DNA of 64,000 nucleotides, from the NCBI RefSeq assembly GCF_041381155.1, contig NC_091134.1:64224902-64288901 (forward strand). The letters are read 5' to 3'. Under the pieces are notes generated by a model, which saw only the letters and a list, made by a program, of their open reading frames with translations, was not told where the DNA came from and ran no database searches. Within the stretch, counting starts at the first letter, position 1; each line of letters starts with the position of its first letter. Shown piece after piece: positions 26,253 through 34,827 of this stretch. Both the position numbers and the translations under genes were made by a program. Source of the stretch: Argopecten irradians. Lineage: Eukaryota; Mollusca; Bivalvia; Pectinida; Pectinidae.

Positions 26253-27304
26253 ATGGCTCTACGAGAGATAGGAGAGAATTTGTATGCTTACACGGGTATG
26301 TACAACGATGAACTCCGTGTTAAAATAAAGAAACTGATGCCGGACGGAGATGGACAACTTCAGCCTGTTGACAACAAAGGTATGTACATGTCCAAAACAT
26401 CTTTCGTATTTTCGTAAGAAAAAAAAAAAAATATATATATATATTCTAATAATTTTTGTAGATTTTAGGTTAGTGTTATTTCGGACTGAAGAAGGCCCTA
26501 TAGCGGCTGAATATATTCCATAGACATGATTTTGATTTTACTTTGGCCTTTTATTTCGGATTATTAATATACTAGCTTTATACCGTTTTTACCTCATTAT
26601 TATTGTAGATTTATTTATTTATTTACTTATTTACAGGAATTTCCCTAAGTGTCCAGCAATGGGAGACAATCGACGGGCACTCCCAAGAGATAGACGCAGA
26701 AATATCACGCGTCTCGGAGCTGGAGGCTACAAGTAAGAAGTCGTGGAGGATTTCCCCCAACCGCTTTTTGAGCGTTACTCGATTACAGAGTAAATATACG
26801 AGTGTCTACATGACGCTCGTCGATATAAGAGTCTATTTTATGAAGGGAGCTGACGAGCCCGTCAACCCTACCAGATTCGGGGTGGCGATGAAAATCGCGG
26901 AATGGTATAAATTGATGGGAATGAAAGCCGGTATCAATAGAGATATAACCGGAGGGAAATCAAAAGGCGAGGAACTAATGACGGAATGTATTTCATTTGT
27001 CATTTCGCAGGAAGTGAAGGATATGTCCACCAAGAACTGTCACGGGTGCCAAATAGATCACCCGAGTCAAAAACAGCATCAGACATCGGGGTGCCTTACT
27101 GACTGGGCTGAACTGATCGAAACCTATTTCGATCGTGCAGTTGACTGCATTAAGAGAAAGGATGTGTTAGCGCTTTTCATTAAAATATGGGATGACGGCG
27201 ACGACGAGGAAGTGGATCTGTATCGGCTCTATAGGAGCGTTCTCCGCTCTAGTGAAGTGCTTGCCCTAACCAAGCTAAGGCAATGGAAACACGTGGTTGA
27301 ATAA
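26253..27304 (+). CDS. Polinton left-end protein with Cys/His HPSQ motif
   Basis: Main coding block 26637-27304; a short upstream block 26253-26379 begins MALREIGENLYAYTG. GT-AG-like borders (GTATGT at 26380, TTTACAG before 26637) suggest an intron. The main block holds NCHGCQIDHPSQKQHQ followed by GC: spacing C-x2-C-x3-H-x5-H with nearby Cys, which looks metal-binding. I have a memory of HPSQxxH-type motifs in proteins of Polintons and related DNA elements, but could not verify this. Acidic C-terminal region DDGDDEEVDLYRLYR. Function unknown; convergent with the protease gene, about 65 bp away. Confidence 0.6.
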
Positions 27305-27369
27305 CAACTGAGTTTAATAAAAATAAAAGAGAGAACATATTTTTTTTTTGAGTTTGTATTTTATTAATA

Positions 27370-27816
27370 TTATAACCAATATATAGCAGAAAATATTGAA
27401 TACAGATAAATGTCGTTAGATGTACAGTCTGTATTGAAAAATCGCAGCACATTGATATTTCGGACCCGTAGCAATAGATAAACGAGACAATAAACCCCGC
27501 ATAATGTCGAATTGTAACTCTGTATAGGAGTTGAAGTGACGAATTTATAACTCACAGAATGTTGTTTCACGAAATCAACGATCGAGATAGGAATAGAAGT
27601 AGCCAATGGGTCGAATATCTCTGCGCTGTGATTTTTATCGAAATGCAATACAATCCAATGTCCATACAAGGAGCTAGGCATCGTGTTGACTATAAGAGAA
27701 CACGGAAACGACAATACACGTAGACTTTGTAAAGTATCTCGCGAATACACACCCAAAAATTCACGACCTAGAACTGAATCGGTCTTAGCGAGACGATTAA
27801 GCTGACTATTGTTCAT
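27370..27816 (-). CDS. Polinton adenain-like cysteine protease (PRO)
   Basis: 148 residues of the adenoviral protease / Ulp1 fold family, which matures capsid proteins. The expected catalytic order is visible: GHWIVLHFD (His53), EIFDPLA (Asp69), PIQS (Gln99, oxyanion hole) and LCGVYC (Cys106). Length is close to other Polinton proteases. It overlaps the end of the capsid region by a few bases and is co-directional with it, consistent with a late gene block read on the minus strand. Confidence 0.88.
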   Translation of the reverse strand: MNNSQLNRLAKTDSVLGREFLGVYSRDTLQSLRVLSFPCSLIVNTMPSSLYGHWIVLHFDKNHSAEIFDPLATSIPISIVDFVKQHSVSYKFVTSTPIQSYNSTLCGVYCLVYLLLRVRNINVLRFFNTDCTSNDIYLYSIFSAIYWL

Positions 27817-27819
27817 GAC

Positions 27820-29100
27820 GAATAACGTTACGAGTTTGATCTATCTCAAATGTCTCCTCGAACTCGGAATACACAACACAAGACAATGTTTCCTTGAGAG
27901 CAGTGGCAAATGTAATCTCCAAACGGACATTGGCGTGCTGAGGAAGAGAAAGATAAGCATCGGCGGCAAACTGCGGCTGAAGCTGGAACCCATACAAGGC
28001 ATACCCGCCCGGCCAATCGTCACGGTCGATTGCGTTGTCCGCGTCTAGATCGGATTTGTTTGCGACCTCGTAAGGCTGCGAAATGCCGTGACATAACACT
28101 CCCCAGTCGTGTCGGAAAGCTCCAACTTATGAGGTCGCGCGGGGACACTTACATTGTCGAGATAAACAGCGACACTTGACGCGTCAAAGGGTTGAAAGTT
28201 AAACGGATTTTTGTCGTAAGCGCCCGTATAGGCGTCGGTGGAGACTAATCCGAACACTAGCTTTCTAGGTACCTTCGACTGGTAGATATTGTCCCAAATG
28301 AAGCTGGTCTGTCCGACGGGTATGGACGCCGACTTAACGTCAGTTCGTATGTAAGGGTATTTTGCGGGGGTCAGTTCTAATGCTTTGTTATGTCCCACGA
28401 TCACGCCTGGATTCACTTGAACCCTGCAAGCGCGGAATAAAACTTCCTGTAGTTCAATCTTATAGTCCGGGGTCGATTCCGCCGACATCACAGAGAACGC
28501 GGCATTATTTCGATAGAGCTTGATATCGACGTCGACACCGTTAAGTATATACCTGTCCAAGCGACACAGGTCTTCTAATAGCGGTCCGATCATGTCCACG
28601 CTTTTGCTGTTCTTTGTAAACGCGTTACGCTCAAACAGGCCCGAGTTTTGGCCATCCGGGTCTGCATCATCCATGGCGTTCGGCGTGTCCTGAAAGTAGA
28701 GTTGCGACGTAAGCTGGCCTTTCTTGGTCGATATTCCGAAATTCAATAATGTCTGCAAATACGCCTTATACGCGTAATTGCCCGAATTACCGGTGAGTTG
28801 TCGACCTTGCAGCGACACGTCTACCTGACTCCACAGTGTCTGTAGCGGCATGTTGATAAACCCTACCGACTCGTCGTCGACCAGCGACGTCCCGTCGGCT
28901 TTCAGCAACCGTACTTTGACGTAAAGCACGCTCTTTTGCAAAGAGAGATAATCACCTGTTTGATTAGGTAGGTGAAACTCGATCGGACCGCTACCGGAAA
29001 TCTGAGATACCGGCCTGCAATCCACGAAATATGTTCTCTGCACGGCGCTCTGCACGACGGGTAATGAAAAAAGCATGAGTTCCTGCGGCAGACCTTCCAT
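27820..29100 (-). CDS. Polinton major capsid protein region (MCP, PY)
   Basis: Double jelly-roll major capsid protein of Polintons, the family often labelled F54H12.2-like in animal genomes. Recognised from SGSGPIEFHLPNQTGDYLSL, NMPLQTLWSQVDVSLQGR, NYAYKAYLQTLLNFG, LNGVDVDIKLYRN, AKYPYIRTDVKS and DKNPFNFQPFDASSVAVYLD, in the family's order. The coding region looks broken, about one break, toward its C-terminal end. Neighbours are the protease on one side and the small basic protein and minor capsid on the other, as in other Polintons. Confidence 0.9.
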
Positions 29101-29103
29101 AGT

Positions 29104-29418
29104 TCATGAAAAATTGGTCTTCTTCCGTTTCTTGCGTGATTTTGTTTTCCCGACAGACTTGCGTTTTATCGCGGTATCGCGTTTCAGTTCAGAGCGAGCT
29201 TGTTCCACGGTCTGCTGCGTCGGTGACACCAACTGCGTGACGGAGGTCTGCTTCCCGTCTGAGGGGTGTTCCGCGACGGGAACGATATAAGCGGGGGTGT
29301 TAGAATTGCGTCCCAAACTCCCCCCGACCTGCGCACGCTTGACTGAGAGCGTCGGGTTTTTAGCCGTATTAACGAAGAAGCGAGTCCATTTTCCGACGTC
29401 GGGAAGATAAACTGTCAT
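29104..29418 (-). CDS. Small basic Polinton structural protein, PW-like by position
   Basis: 104 residues: MTVYLPDVGKWTRFF at the start, a Ser/Thr/Gln-rich middle, and a very basic tail KRKSVGKTKSRKKRKK that would bind nucleic acid or direct nuclear import. It sits between minor and major capsid genes with 3-bp spacing, where Polintons carry a small protein called PW. The assignment rests on position and basic tail only. Confidence 0.6.
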   Translation of the reverse strand: MTVYLPDVGKWTRFFVNTAKNPTLSVKRAQVGGSLGRNSNTPAYIVPVAEHPSDGKQTSVTQLVSPTQQTVEQARSELKRDTAIKRKSVGKTKSRKKRKKTNFS

Positions 29419-29419
29419 G

Positions 29420-29828
29420 CTAAGAACGGGTATGTCTTAAAATGCAATGTCAGAGTGACAGGACCTCGCAAGAAATCAGCCAGCTTGTCCTCATCAGTCC
29501 TCAGGTGTATTTCGACGGTGTGAGTCTCCGTGATTATAACGGGTATGTAAAACGGCGCACTGTACACGGCGTGTTTGCTATCGCGAGAGAACTACACCCT
29601 ACGTAGTAAAGGTTGCTGATCATTTGCGACGTAAGTAGATCCTATCAGGTCGCAGTACACGAATACCGGCTCGTCTACCTCGCTCGATAGGCTTATCTCG
29701 CATAATCCCGCAAACCACGTACCGTTAAACCGTATGGGAGCTTTAAATTGAGTAATGAATCTCCACGGCGTATTCAGCGGGTAATAGTCTAGACTGTCCG
29801 CATTTGACACGATCGCATAGAAATCCAT
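29420..29828 (-). CDS. Polinton minor capsid (penton-like) protein region (mCP, PX)
   Basis: Single jelly-roll vertex protein. The N-terminal part begins MDFYAIVSNADSLDYYPLNT and holds WFAGLCEISL and VYCDLIGSTYVANDQQPLLR, which follow the family pattern (FY..LPSN, W.VGL.EI, YCDI...VGD...PLLR). The rest of the region keeps family-like residues but the gene looks broken, about one break. It abuts the integrase gene with no spacer. Confidence 0.8.
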
Positions 29829-31001
29829 TTAAATGTCCTCGATCGAACTTTCGTTAATCCACGAATCGTAATCCGGTCCCCAATTTAACCATCTCACTAA
29901 TAACTGTTTCTTTTTGTTTCTGCGCCTCGTTTTCAACACTTTCTCGATTCTGTATCGTAGATTTTCAGGATTTACGACGCGCTGAAGTTCGCTCTGATAA
30001 AAACTTCCCTGGATAGGGCGTTGCTTGTAATCTCTGAGGTAATAGATAGGCAGGCCTTGTTTCAACGCGCGAGAAGTCACCTCGAATATCTCTCCGGTGA
30101 ACGTCTCGTGGTAGACTCGCGCAAATGTTCGTCTCAAGTGAGAAATGCGCACTTTATCTCCTATTTTGAATCGAAATATCGGAGTGCTTCTTTTCTTCTT
30201 CTTCTTCGTCTTCTTCTTTGTCGCTGTTTCTTTTCGTTGCTTTTCGTTTGGGAAGTAAACGGCTAGCATGGTATCTACTTCGTTCTCCGGTGTGACCTGG
30301 GCGGGGGCAAGACCTCCTAGCGACGTATGCGGCGTGTTATTATAACTGGCGACAAGATCCGATAAAACATCGATGAATCTATAGGTTTGATGGAAATTGA
30401 AATACCGCCACATGATTTGTCTTAAGGTCAAGATTATTCTTTCGGCCATGGAGGCTTTGGTTTCGTTATGCGTCAAAAAATGGTTAATGCGGCGTTCCTT
30501 AAAGAAAGCCTCGATTCTGTTGGAAGTAAATTCTTTACCGGCGTCTGTGCGGAGTGTCTTCGTCGGTCTTTCCTCGAATATCCGAACAAATGCTCGCATT
30601 ACTTCGTCCGCTGTTTTGTTTTTAAGCGGCTGTAACATGAGATATCTCGAAAAGTCGTCTATACAGACGAGTAAATATCTCACGCCGTCGTTGTACTTAG
30701 CGATGTTTTGGACATCCATTAAATCCGCGTCGAATTGTTGATTAAGTCCGCCGGTTAGTATGCGTCGTCGCTTGAAACGGCGCCTGACTGGGCGGTTAAG
30801 GCTGTACGGATCCTGTGTCTGTAGCCAATGTTTGATTTTCACTAGACCAATATCGTATTTACCGTCGTTTCTAACCAGTCTCAGTAGCTGCCTGGGGCTG
30901 CGAAACGCCCCGGGTTCTCTCAGGTTGTAATAGAGACTCGCCAGGTAGCGATCTAGGTCCTGCGGGAGACGCATTGTTAGCTTGACCTTCGATGAAAGCA
31001 C
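29829..31001 (-). CDS. Polinton retroviral-type integrase with chromodomain (INT)
   Basis: 390 residues, or 381 if the Met at residue 10 is used. N-terminal LYYNLREPGAF and WLQTQDPYSLNRPVRRRF match the Polinton integrase entry block. RNase H-like core: DADLMDVQ (Asp93), TLRTDAGKEF (Asp153) and MAERII (Glu187), so a D-D(59)-E(33) triad is present. After a Lys-rich linker come an SH3-like segment FKIGDKVRISHLRRTF and a chromodomain, YRIEKVLKTRR to WLNWGPDYDSWINESSI. Chromodomain-ended integrases are usual in Polintons and may guide insertion. The frame is open throughout. Confidence 0.93.
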   Translation of the reverse strand: MLSSKVKLTMRLPQDLDRYLASLYYNLREPGAFRSPRQLLRLVRNDGKYDIGLVKIKHWLQTQDPYSLNRPVRRRFKRRRILTGGLNQQFDADLMDVQNIAKYNDGVRYLLVCIDDFSRYLMLQPLKNKTADEVMRAFVRIFEERPTKTLRTDAGKEFTSNRIEAFFKERRINHFLTHNETKASMAERIILTLRQIMWRYFNFHQTYRFIDVLSDLVASYNNTPHTSLGGLAPAQVTPENEVDTMLAVYFPNEKQRKETATKKKTKKKKKRSTPIFRFKIGDKVRISHLRRTFARVYHETFTGEIFEVTSRALKQGLPIYYLRDYKQRPIQGSFYQSELQRVVNPENLRYRIEKVLKTRRRNKKKQLLVRWLNWGPDYDSWINESSIEDI

Positions 31002-31125
31002 AGGCCAGCAGCAAGGACTCGCGCACCTCTGTTAATTGAGAGAAAATTTCGGGTGAAATAGCCAAGTCTCTTTTTCCTTTCCTTATTTTTATCCAGACCT
31101 TATTTTTACGTCTCGAAATATTCAT
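30871..31125 (-). CDS. Small basic protein overlapping the integrase start
   Basis: A frame starting at 31125 (MNISRRKNKVWIKIRKGKRD) overlaps the first 130 bases of the integrase in another frame. It is divergent from the ATPase gene; the two Met codons sit on the same CATG. ISPEIFSQL after a basic strand faintly recalls the second half of a PC4 fold. The N-terminal part may be real; the C-terminal half is probably shadow of the integrase. Confidence 0.4.
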   Translation of the reverse strand: MNISRRKNKVWIKIRKGKRDLAISPEIFSQLTEVRESLLLACAFIEGQANNASPAGPRSLPGESLLQPERTRGVSQPQAATETG

Positions 31126-31186
31126 GGAATGCGCGTCGTCCAAACGACAGCATATCTTGGATCGACTCGTCCATCGGATGTTCATT

Positions 31187-31909
31187 ATGTCAGCGTTCCC
31201 GTTCCTGTCTCCGTGCGCTGTCTATGTCGCCGGACCGAGTCAGTCGGGTAAAACGACTTTCGTCAGACGCATGCTAGCTAATATAGACAAGGGAGTATTC
31301 TCCCCGCCTCCTGTAAAGATCGTGTACGCCTACTCTCAATGGCAATCGGCCTACGACGAGATACGACGCGAAAATGAGGGCGTGGTGTTTTTTGAGGGTC
31401 TACCCGACAAGCAACAACTCGAAAGATGGTCGACGGATAGCGAAGGGGGGAACACTCTACTTGTATTAGACGACCTGATGTTTCGCCTGATAGATAACCC
31501 GACTTATCTGGAGCTATTCACCGTCAATATACACCACGGAAATTTCACCGTAATCTACCTGTCGCAGAACATATTCCCGCAAGGTAAATACGCCAGGTCT
31601 ATAAGTTTGAATTCGCATTATTTGGTGCTGTTCAAGAACCAGAGAGATATGATGCAGTTGAACGTCTTAGCCCGACAATTGTTTCCCAACAACACGGCGT
31701 ATTTACTCGATAGCTTTAAAAAGGCTACGGACGAACAACAGTACGGGTATTTGATCGTTGACCTATCACCGAGGACGCCAACTAATCTGAGAACGCGAGT
31801 GTTTCCCGGGGAGATACCTATTGTGTATGTACCTAAGGACTCGACGCCACCGCGTGACCTATTACGCGGAAATGAGCAAGAATCTCAGAGAAAACTGGAA
31901 TTTCGTTAG
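31187..31909 (+). CDS. Polinton FtsK/HerA-type packaging ATPase (ATP)
   Basis: P-loop ATPase that pumps DNA into Polinton and related capsids. Numbered from an upstream Met at 31124, Walker A is GPSQSGKT (37-44) and Walker B TLLVLDDL (111-118); LSQNIFPQGKYAR is the usual sensor block, ending TRVFPGEIPIVYV. I prefer the start at 31187 (MSAFPFLSPCAVYVAG), since the family begins just before the FPF motif. The frame is open. The next gene overlaps its end. Confidence 0.9.
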   Translation: MSAFPFLSPCAVYVAGPSQSGKTTFVRRMLANIDKGVFSPPPVKIVYAYSQWQSAYDEIRRENEGVVFFEGLPDKQQLERWSTDSEGGNTLLVLDDLMFRLIDNPTYLELFTVNIHHGNFTVIYLSQNIFPQGKYARSISLNSHYLVLFKNQRDMMQLNVLARQLFPNNTAYLLDSFKKATDEQQYGYLIVDLSPRTPTNLRTRVFPGEIPIVYVPKDSTPPRDLLRGNEQESQRKLEFR

Positions 31910-32204
31910 ACTATTAGCGCAAGCCAAACCCAGACAACGAAGACAGTTACTGGCGTCCTCAAATCGAGGTCAAATCAGAGCGATTTGCGAAATCGTCCGG
32001 AACATCGTGTTTAATCCGGATTTACCACCTACGGTCGCCTACGTGAGTACTTTACGGAAATACAAAAGCCTGTTGTTAAAGTTATCGAAGAGAGGTACGC
32101 CGCTAGACGTTAAGAGACACTTGATAGAGAAACATAACGGGCGATTTTTGCCCGTGGCTCTCGCACCTATTTTAAGTCGATTAGAAGCCCTCTTATTCCG
32201 GTAA
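31872..32204 (+). CDS. Small Polinton late protein (110 aa)
   Basis: MSKNLRENWNFVRLLAQAKP, then RQLLASSNRGQIRAICEIV and a C-terminal GRFLPVALAPILSRLEALL. This matches a small protein found after the ATPase in many Polintons and adintoviruses: a run of Lys/Arg-rich helices ending in a Leu/Pro hydrophobic tail. It has been compared to adenovirus core or pX-like proteins; I cannot verify this. The start at 31872 drops an unrelated upstream extension. It overlaps the ATPase end by 38 bases. Confidence 0.7.
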   Translation: MSKNLRENWNFVRLLAQAKPRQRRQLLASSNRGQIRAICEIVRNIVFNPDLPPTVAYVSTLRKYKSLLLKLSKRGTPLDVKRHLIEKHNGRFLPVALAPILSRLEALLFR

Positions 32205-32206
32205 CC

Positions 32207-32398
32207 ATGTCAAGCGAATACGTCGTTTTACCTATCGATCAATACCGGCGACTATTATCGGATAAAGTTCCCGAGAAGGAATTAAAGTCGTCAGTCAAAC
32301 GTCGAAAATTGTCGTCTGATGTTAAGAAGAGAAAAACGGGATACGTCACAGGAATTGGACCCCCTCCCGGCGAACCAGTCATCAAATGGATGAAATGA
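32207..32398 (+). CDS. Small basic hypothetical late protein
   Basis: 63 residues starting two bases after the previous stop: MSSEYVVLPIDQYRRLLS, then a basic run VKRRKLSSDVKKRK that looks like a bipartite nuclear signal, and a Gly/Pro-rich end GIGPPPGEPVIKW. Spacing argues for translation with its neighbour. Function unknown. Confidence 0.55.
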   Translation: MSSEYVVLPIDQYRRLLSDKVPEKELKSSVKRRKLSSDVKKRKTGYVTGIGPPPGEPVIKWMK

Positions 32399-32462
32399 AG
32401 ACATCGCCCCGAGGTGCCCGCTTTAAAGAAAAAAAAAATAGACATCGCCCCGATGTCTTTTG
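32397..32462. terminator. Repeated GACATCGCCCCGA hairpin at gene end
   Basis: AGACATCGCCCCGA occurs at about 32398 and 32442. The second is a perfect hairpin, AGACATCG-CCC-CGATGTCT, followed by TTT. It lies 3' of the last gene of the plus-strand late block. It may be an RNA 3'-end or stability element; this is inference. Confidence 0.45.
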
Positions 32463-32776
32463 ACAGTATAACTTGTATATAGAAATCAGTGTTTCAGAAT
32501 AGTCTGAACCACTGACAATTCTTTTATTTAATGTCTAGCGTGTTCGAGCGCACCATTTTCTTTTTTTCCCTCCTAAGCGCTAACGTCAGTCGTGCGTTAT
32601 TGTTTTCTTTGCAAATTATGATATATAATAATCAATAACGGCTGACTTACGTGAGCGCTTTTCGCTCCAGCTCTTCAGACTAAATGTGAGATTTTATTGT
32701 GGTATCATGACTGAATAAAATAAATTAAAACAAAAGACTTTCTTTTTTTTTCTCTTCTTTTATTAAAACTTATATA

Positions 32777-32810
<34 letters not shown>

Positions 32811-33102
32811 AAGAACCTAGCATAAACAGTATAATTAAAATTGTCACTACGGTGAAAATCCAACACTTTCCTTTTGTGTGTCCGTCTCCTCGGTGATACA
32901 CACAGTTGAACACTAACTACACAAAAAGACACTAAAATTGTCACTACGGTTTATTTATGTGAAAATCCAACACTTTTCTCTTTTTTTTGTGTCCGTCTCC
33001 TCGGTGATACACAGAATATCATAAACAGTTGAACACTAACTACAAAATTAGACACTAAAATTGTCACTACGGTTTATTTGTGTGAAAATCCAACACTTTT
33101 CT
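32463..33102. repeat. Spacer with about three 125-bp repeats and a CA tract
   Basis: Contains (CA)n at 32776-32808. From about 32840 the block ATTGTCACTACGG, GAAAATCCAACACTTT, GTCTCCTCGGTGATA, GTTGAACACTAACTAC repeats about three times; the last repeat runs into the 3' end of the membrane-protein gene (CTTCTCCTCGGTGATAATG at 33129). No gene otherwise. Confidence 0.75.
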
Positions 33103-34519
33103 TTAATGTTTCTTTTGTTTTTGTTTCCTTCTCCTCGGTGATAATGACTGGTCGAACATAACCCTATCGTCCTCCCCGTCGCGTGTTCCAATGTTTTCAG
33201 GAGAGCTCATCACTTCGTCGTCCTCCATAGCTGCGTTGGTCGGGAACTCCATCATAGGGAGAACAGTCAGTTTCGCTGCGCCCGTGTTCCTACGACGACG
33301 AAATCTCCATACGATGATGATGATCACGATGATACCAAGGCTTGGAAGCATGACGTATAATCCTGAAAAAAAAAATTAAAAGTTCTAAAATAAAATATAT
33401 CTGAATATTTTTTCTACAAGTTATGAAATATCATAAACATCGACAATAACGCTGTACGGTTATCATATTGATATTTACCGATAACTTACCTATAGATAAC
33501 TCATCGCCGTGGTCAGGCTGGACGGTGTTGAGTTCGCTGTTGTTGGCGGTGTTTGTGATGTCCGTGTAGTTCAGAGTCGTCCGGTCAAGGGTGGTCATCG
33601 CCGGAGTCATCAAAGGCGTATTAACCGAGGTCGTGGATCGCGTGGTAGTTGTCGGGCGGACGGTGTTGGGTCTAGGAGAGGGCTGTAAATACAATATATT
33701 TTTTGAATTTATGTAGAGTCAAATTTACATTTATTCAGCATTAAGTGTGTTTTTTATATCTAGATATACAAAATTTACACAAATAGCGGACACGCTTGGA
33801 ACAATAGAGAATGGAGATATTTATATACATGTGTTACATCATGTATTCTATTAAAGACGAAAAGTAAAGTAGTTACCTTTCTGGTTCTTATCTTCGGAGT
33901 CGCGGAGCTGGTCAACTACAAAACAAAAACAACAAACGAGATTTGTTTTTAATCAATCTTAACGAGCAATAAAGTAAATGATACTAATTGATTAAACAAA
34001 ACGTCCGATAAAAAGCAAATAAATACCTTGGTTGTAGATGCCGTGGTGGATGTAGTCGAAGTCATCGTTGTTTGCACGGTTGTGTTAACAGTAGCGAAGG
34101 TTGTCGTTGTTCCGCGCTAATGAAATAAAAATACAGATATATTTAAAATGGGGTTTTTTTTTTTTTTTTTAATGGTGTTGCAGCATGTTTTCTGTAATAA
34201 GGAACGTTACCTTGCATAGCGTTCTGTTCACGACCAACTTGACTGTATCCCATCCTAAAGCGTAAAGCTGTTTGCATGTAACACTAGAATCTATCTGTAG
34301 GTACCGCAACGCTGGGCTCTGTCCTGACTCCAGATTGAATCTAAGAACTCTGTGGATAATCAAGCGTTCTATCCCGGGTGGGAAGGTTGTTGGTCCGACA
34401 TCCTGTAGAACTCCTCCACATTTAATCACTTCTCCCTTTCTATTGCAGACCCTGGGCATAGCGGTGACGCTAATTAGACTTAGCGTGAACACAATTAATC
34501 CGATCGCCATCTTGACCAA
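33103..34519 (-). CDS. Spliced mucin-like type I membrane protein carried by the Polinton
   Basis: Five coding segments with GT-AG borders and compatible phases: 34519-34211, 34116-34027, 33915-33877, 33682-33490, 33362-33103. Segment 1 starts MVKMAIGLIVFTLSLISVTA, a signal peptide, then VCNRKGEVIKCGG, TTFPPGIERLIIH and SPALRYLQIDSS, which resembles the N-terminal cap and first repeats of a leucine-rich-repeat ectodomain. Segments 2-4 are Thr/Ser-rich (TTTTFATVNTTVQTTMTSTT), a mucin-like stalk with N-glycosylation sites. Segment 5 has one membrane span (SLGIIVIIIIVW), a stop-transfer RFRRRR and a cytoplasmic tail ending KQKQKKH. I know no such gene in standard Polinton sets. It may be a captured host gene or an attachment protein; no fusion peptide is evident. 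Confidence 0.7.
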
Positions 34520-34827
34520 TATAGGCTGTCCCTTTGACCTGTGACCTATAAAGCTCCATCACTCTCGTTACGTAAACCATATCTCTCAGTCACTCGCTCG
34601 GCTGTTCTATTGACCCTCGACCCTCCCACTCGCGCTATCGTACAACACACCTATTTTCTGATCATTTCGCTTTTCAACAGTTTTAAAAGCTTACGAATAG
34701 ATAAAATATCTGAAGATAGATTAATAATATGATATAATAATAATACACACACAAACACATATAACATATATAGTTCCTAACCTTATAAAATCGGAGATGA
34801 CGAAAATGCAGTCACCCCCCCCCTCCC
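34520..34827. other. Spacer between membrane-protein gene and polymerase
   Basis: AT-rich with a short (CA) stretch near 34745. It should hold the promoter of the membrane-protein gene and the 3' end of the polymerase transcript. No motif picked. Confidence 0.35.
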
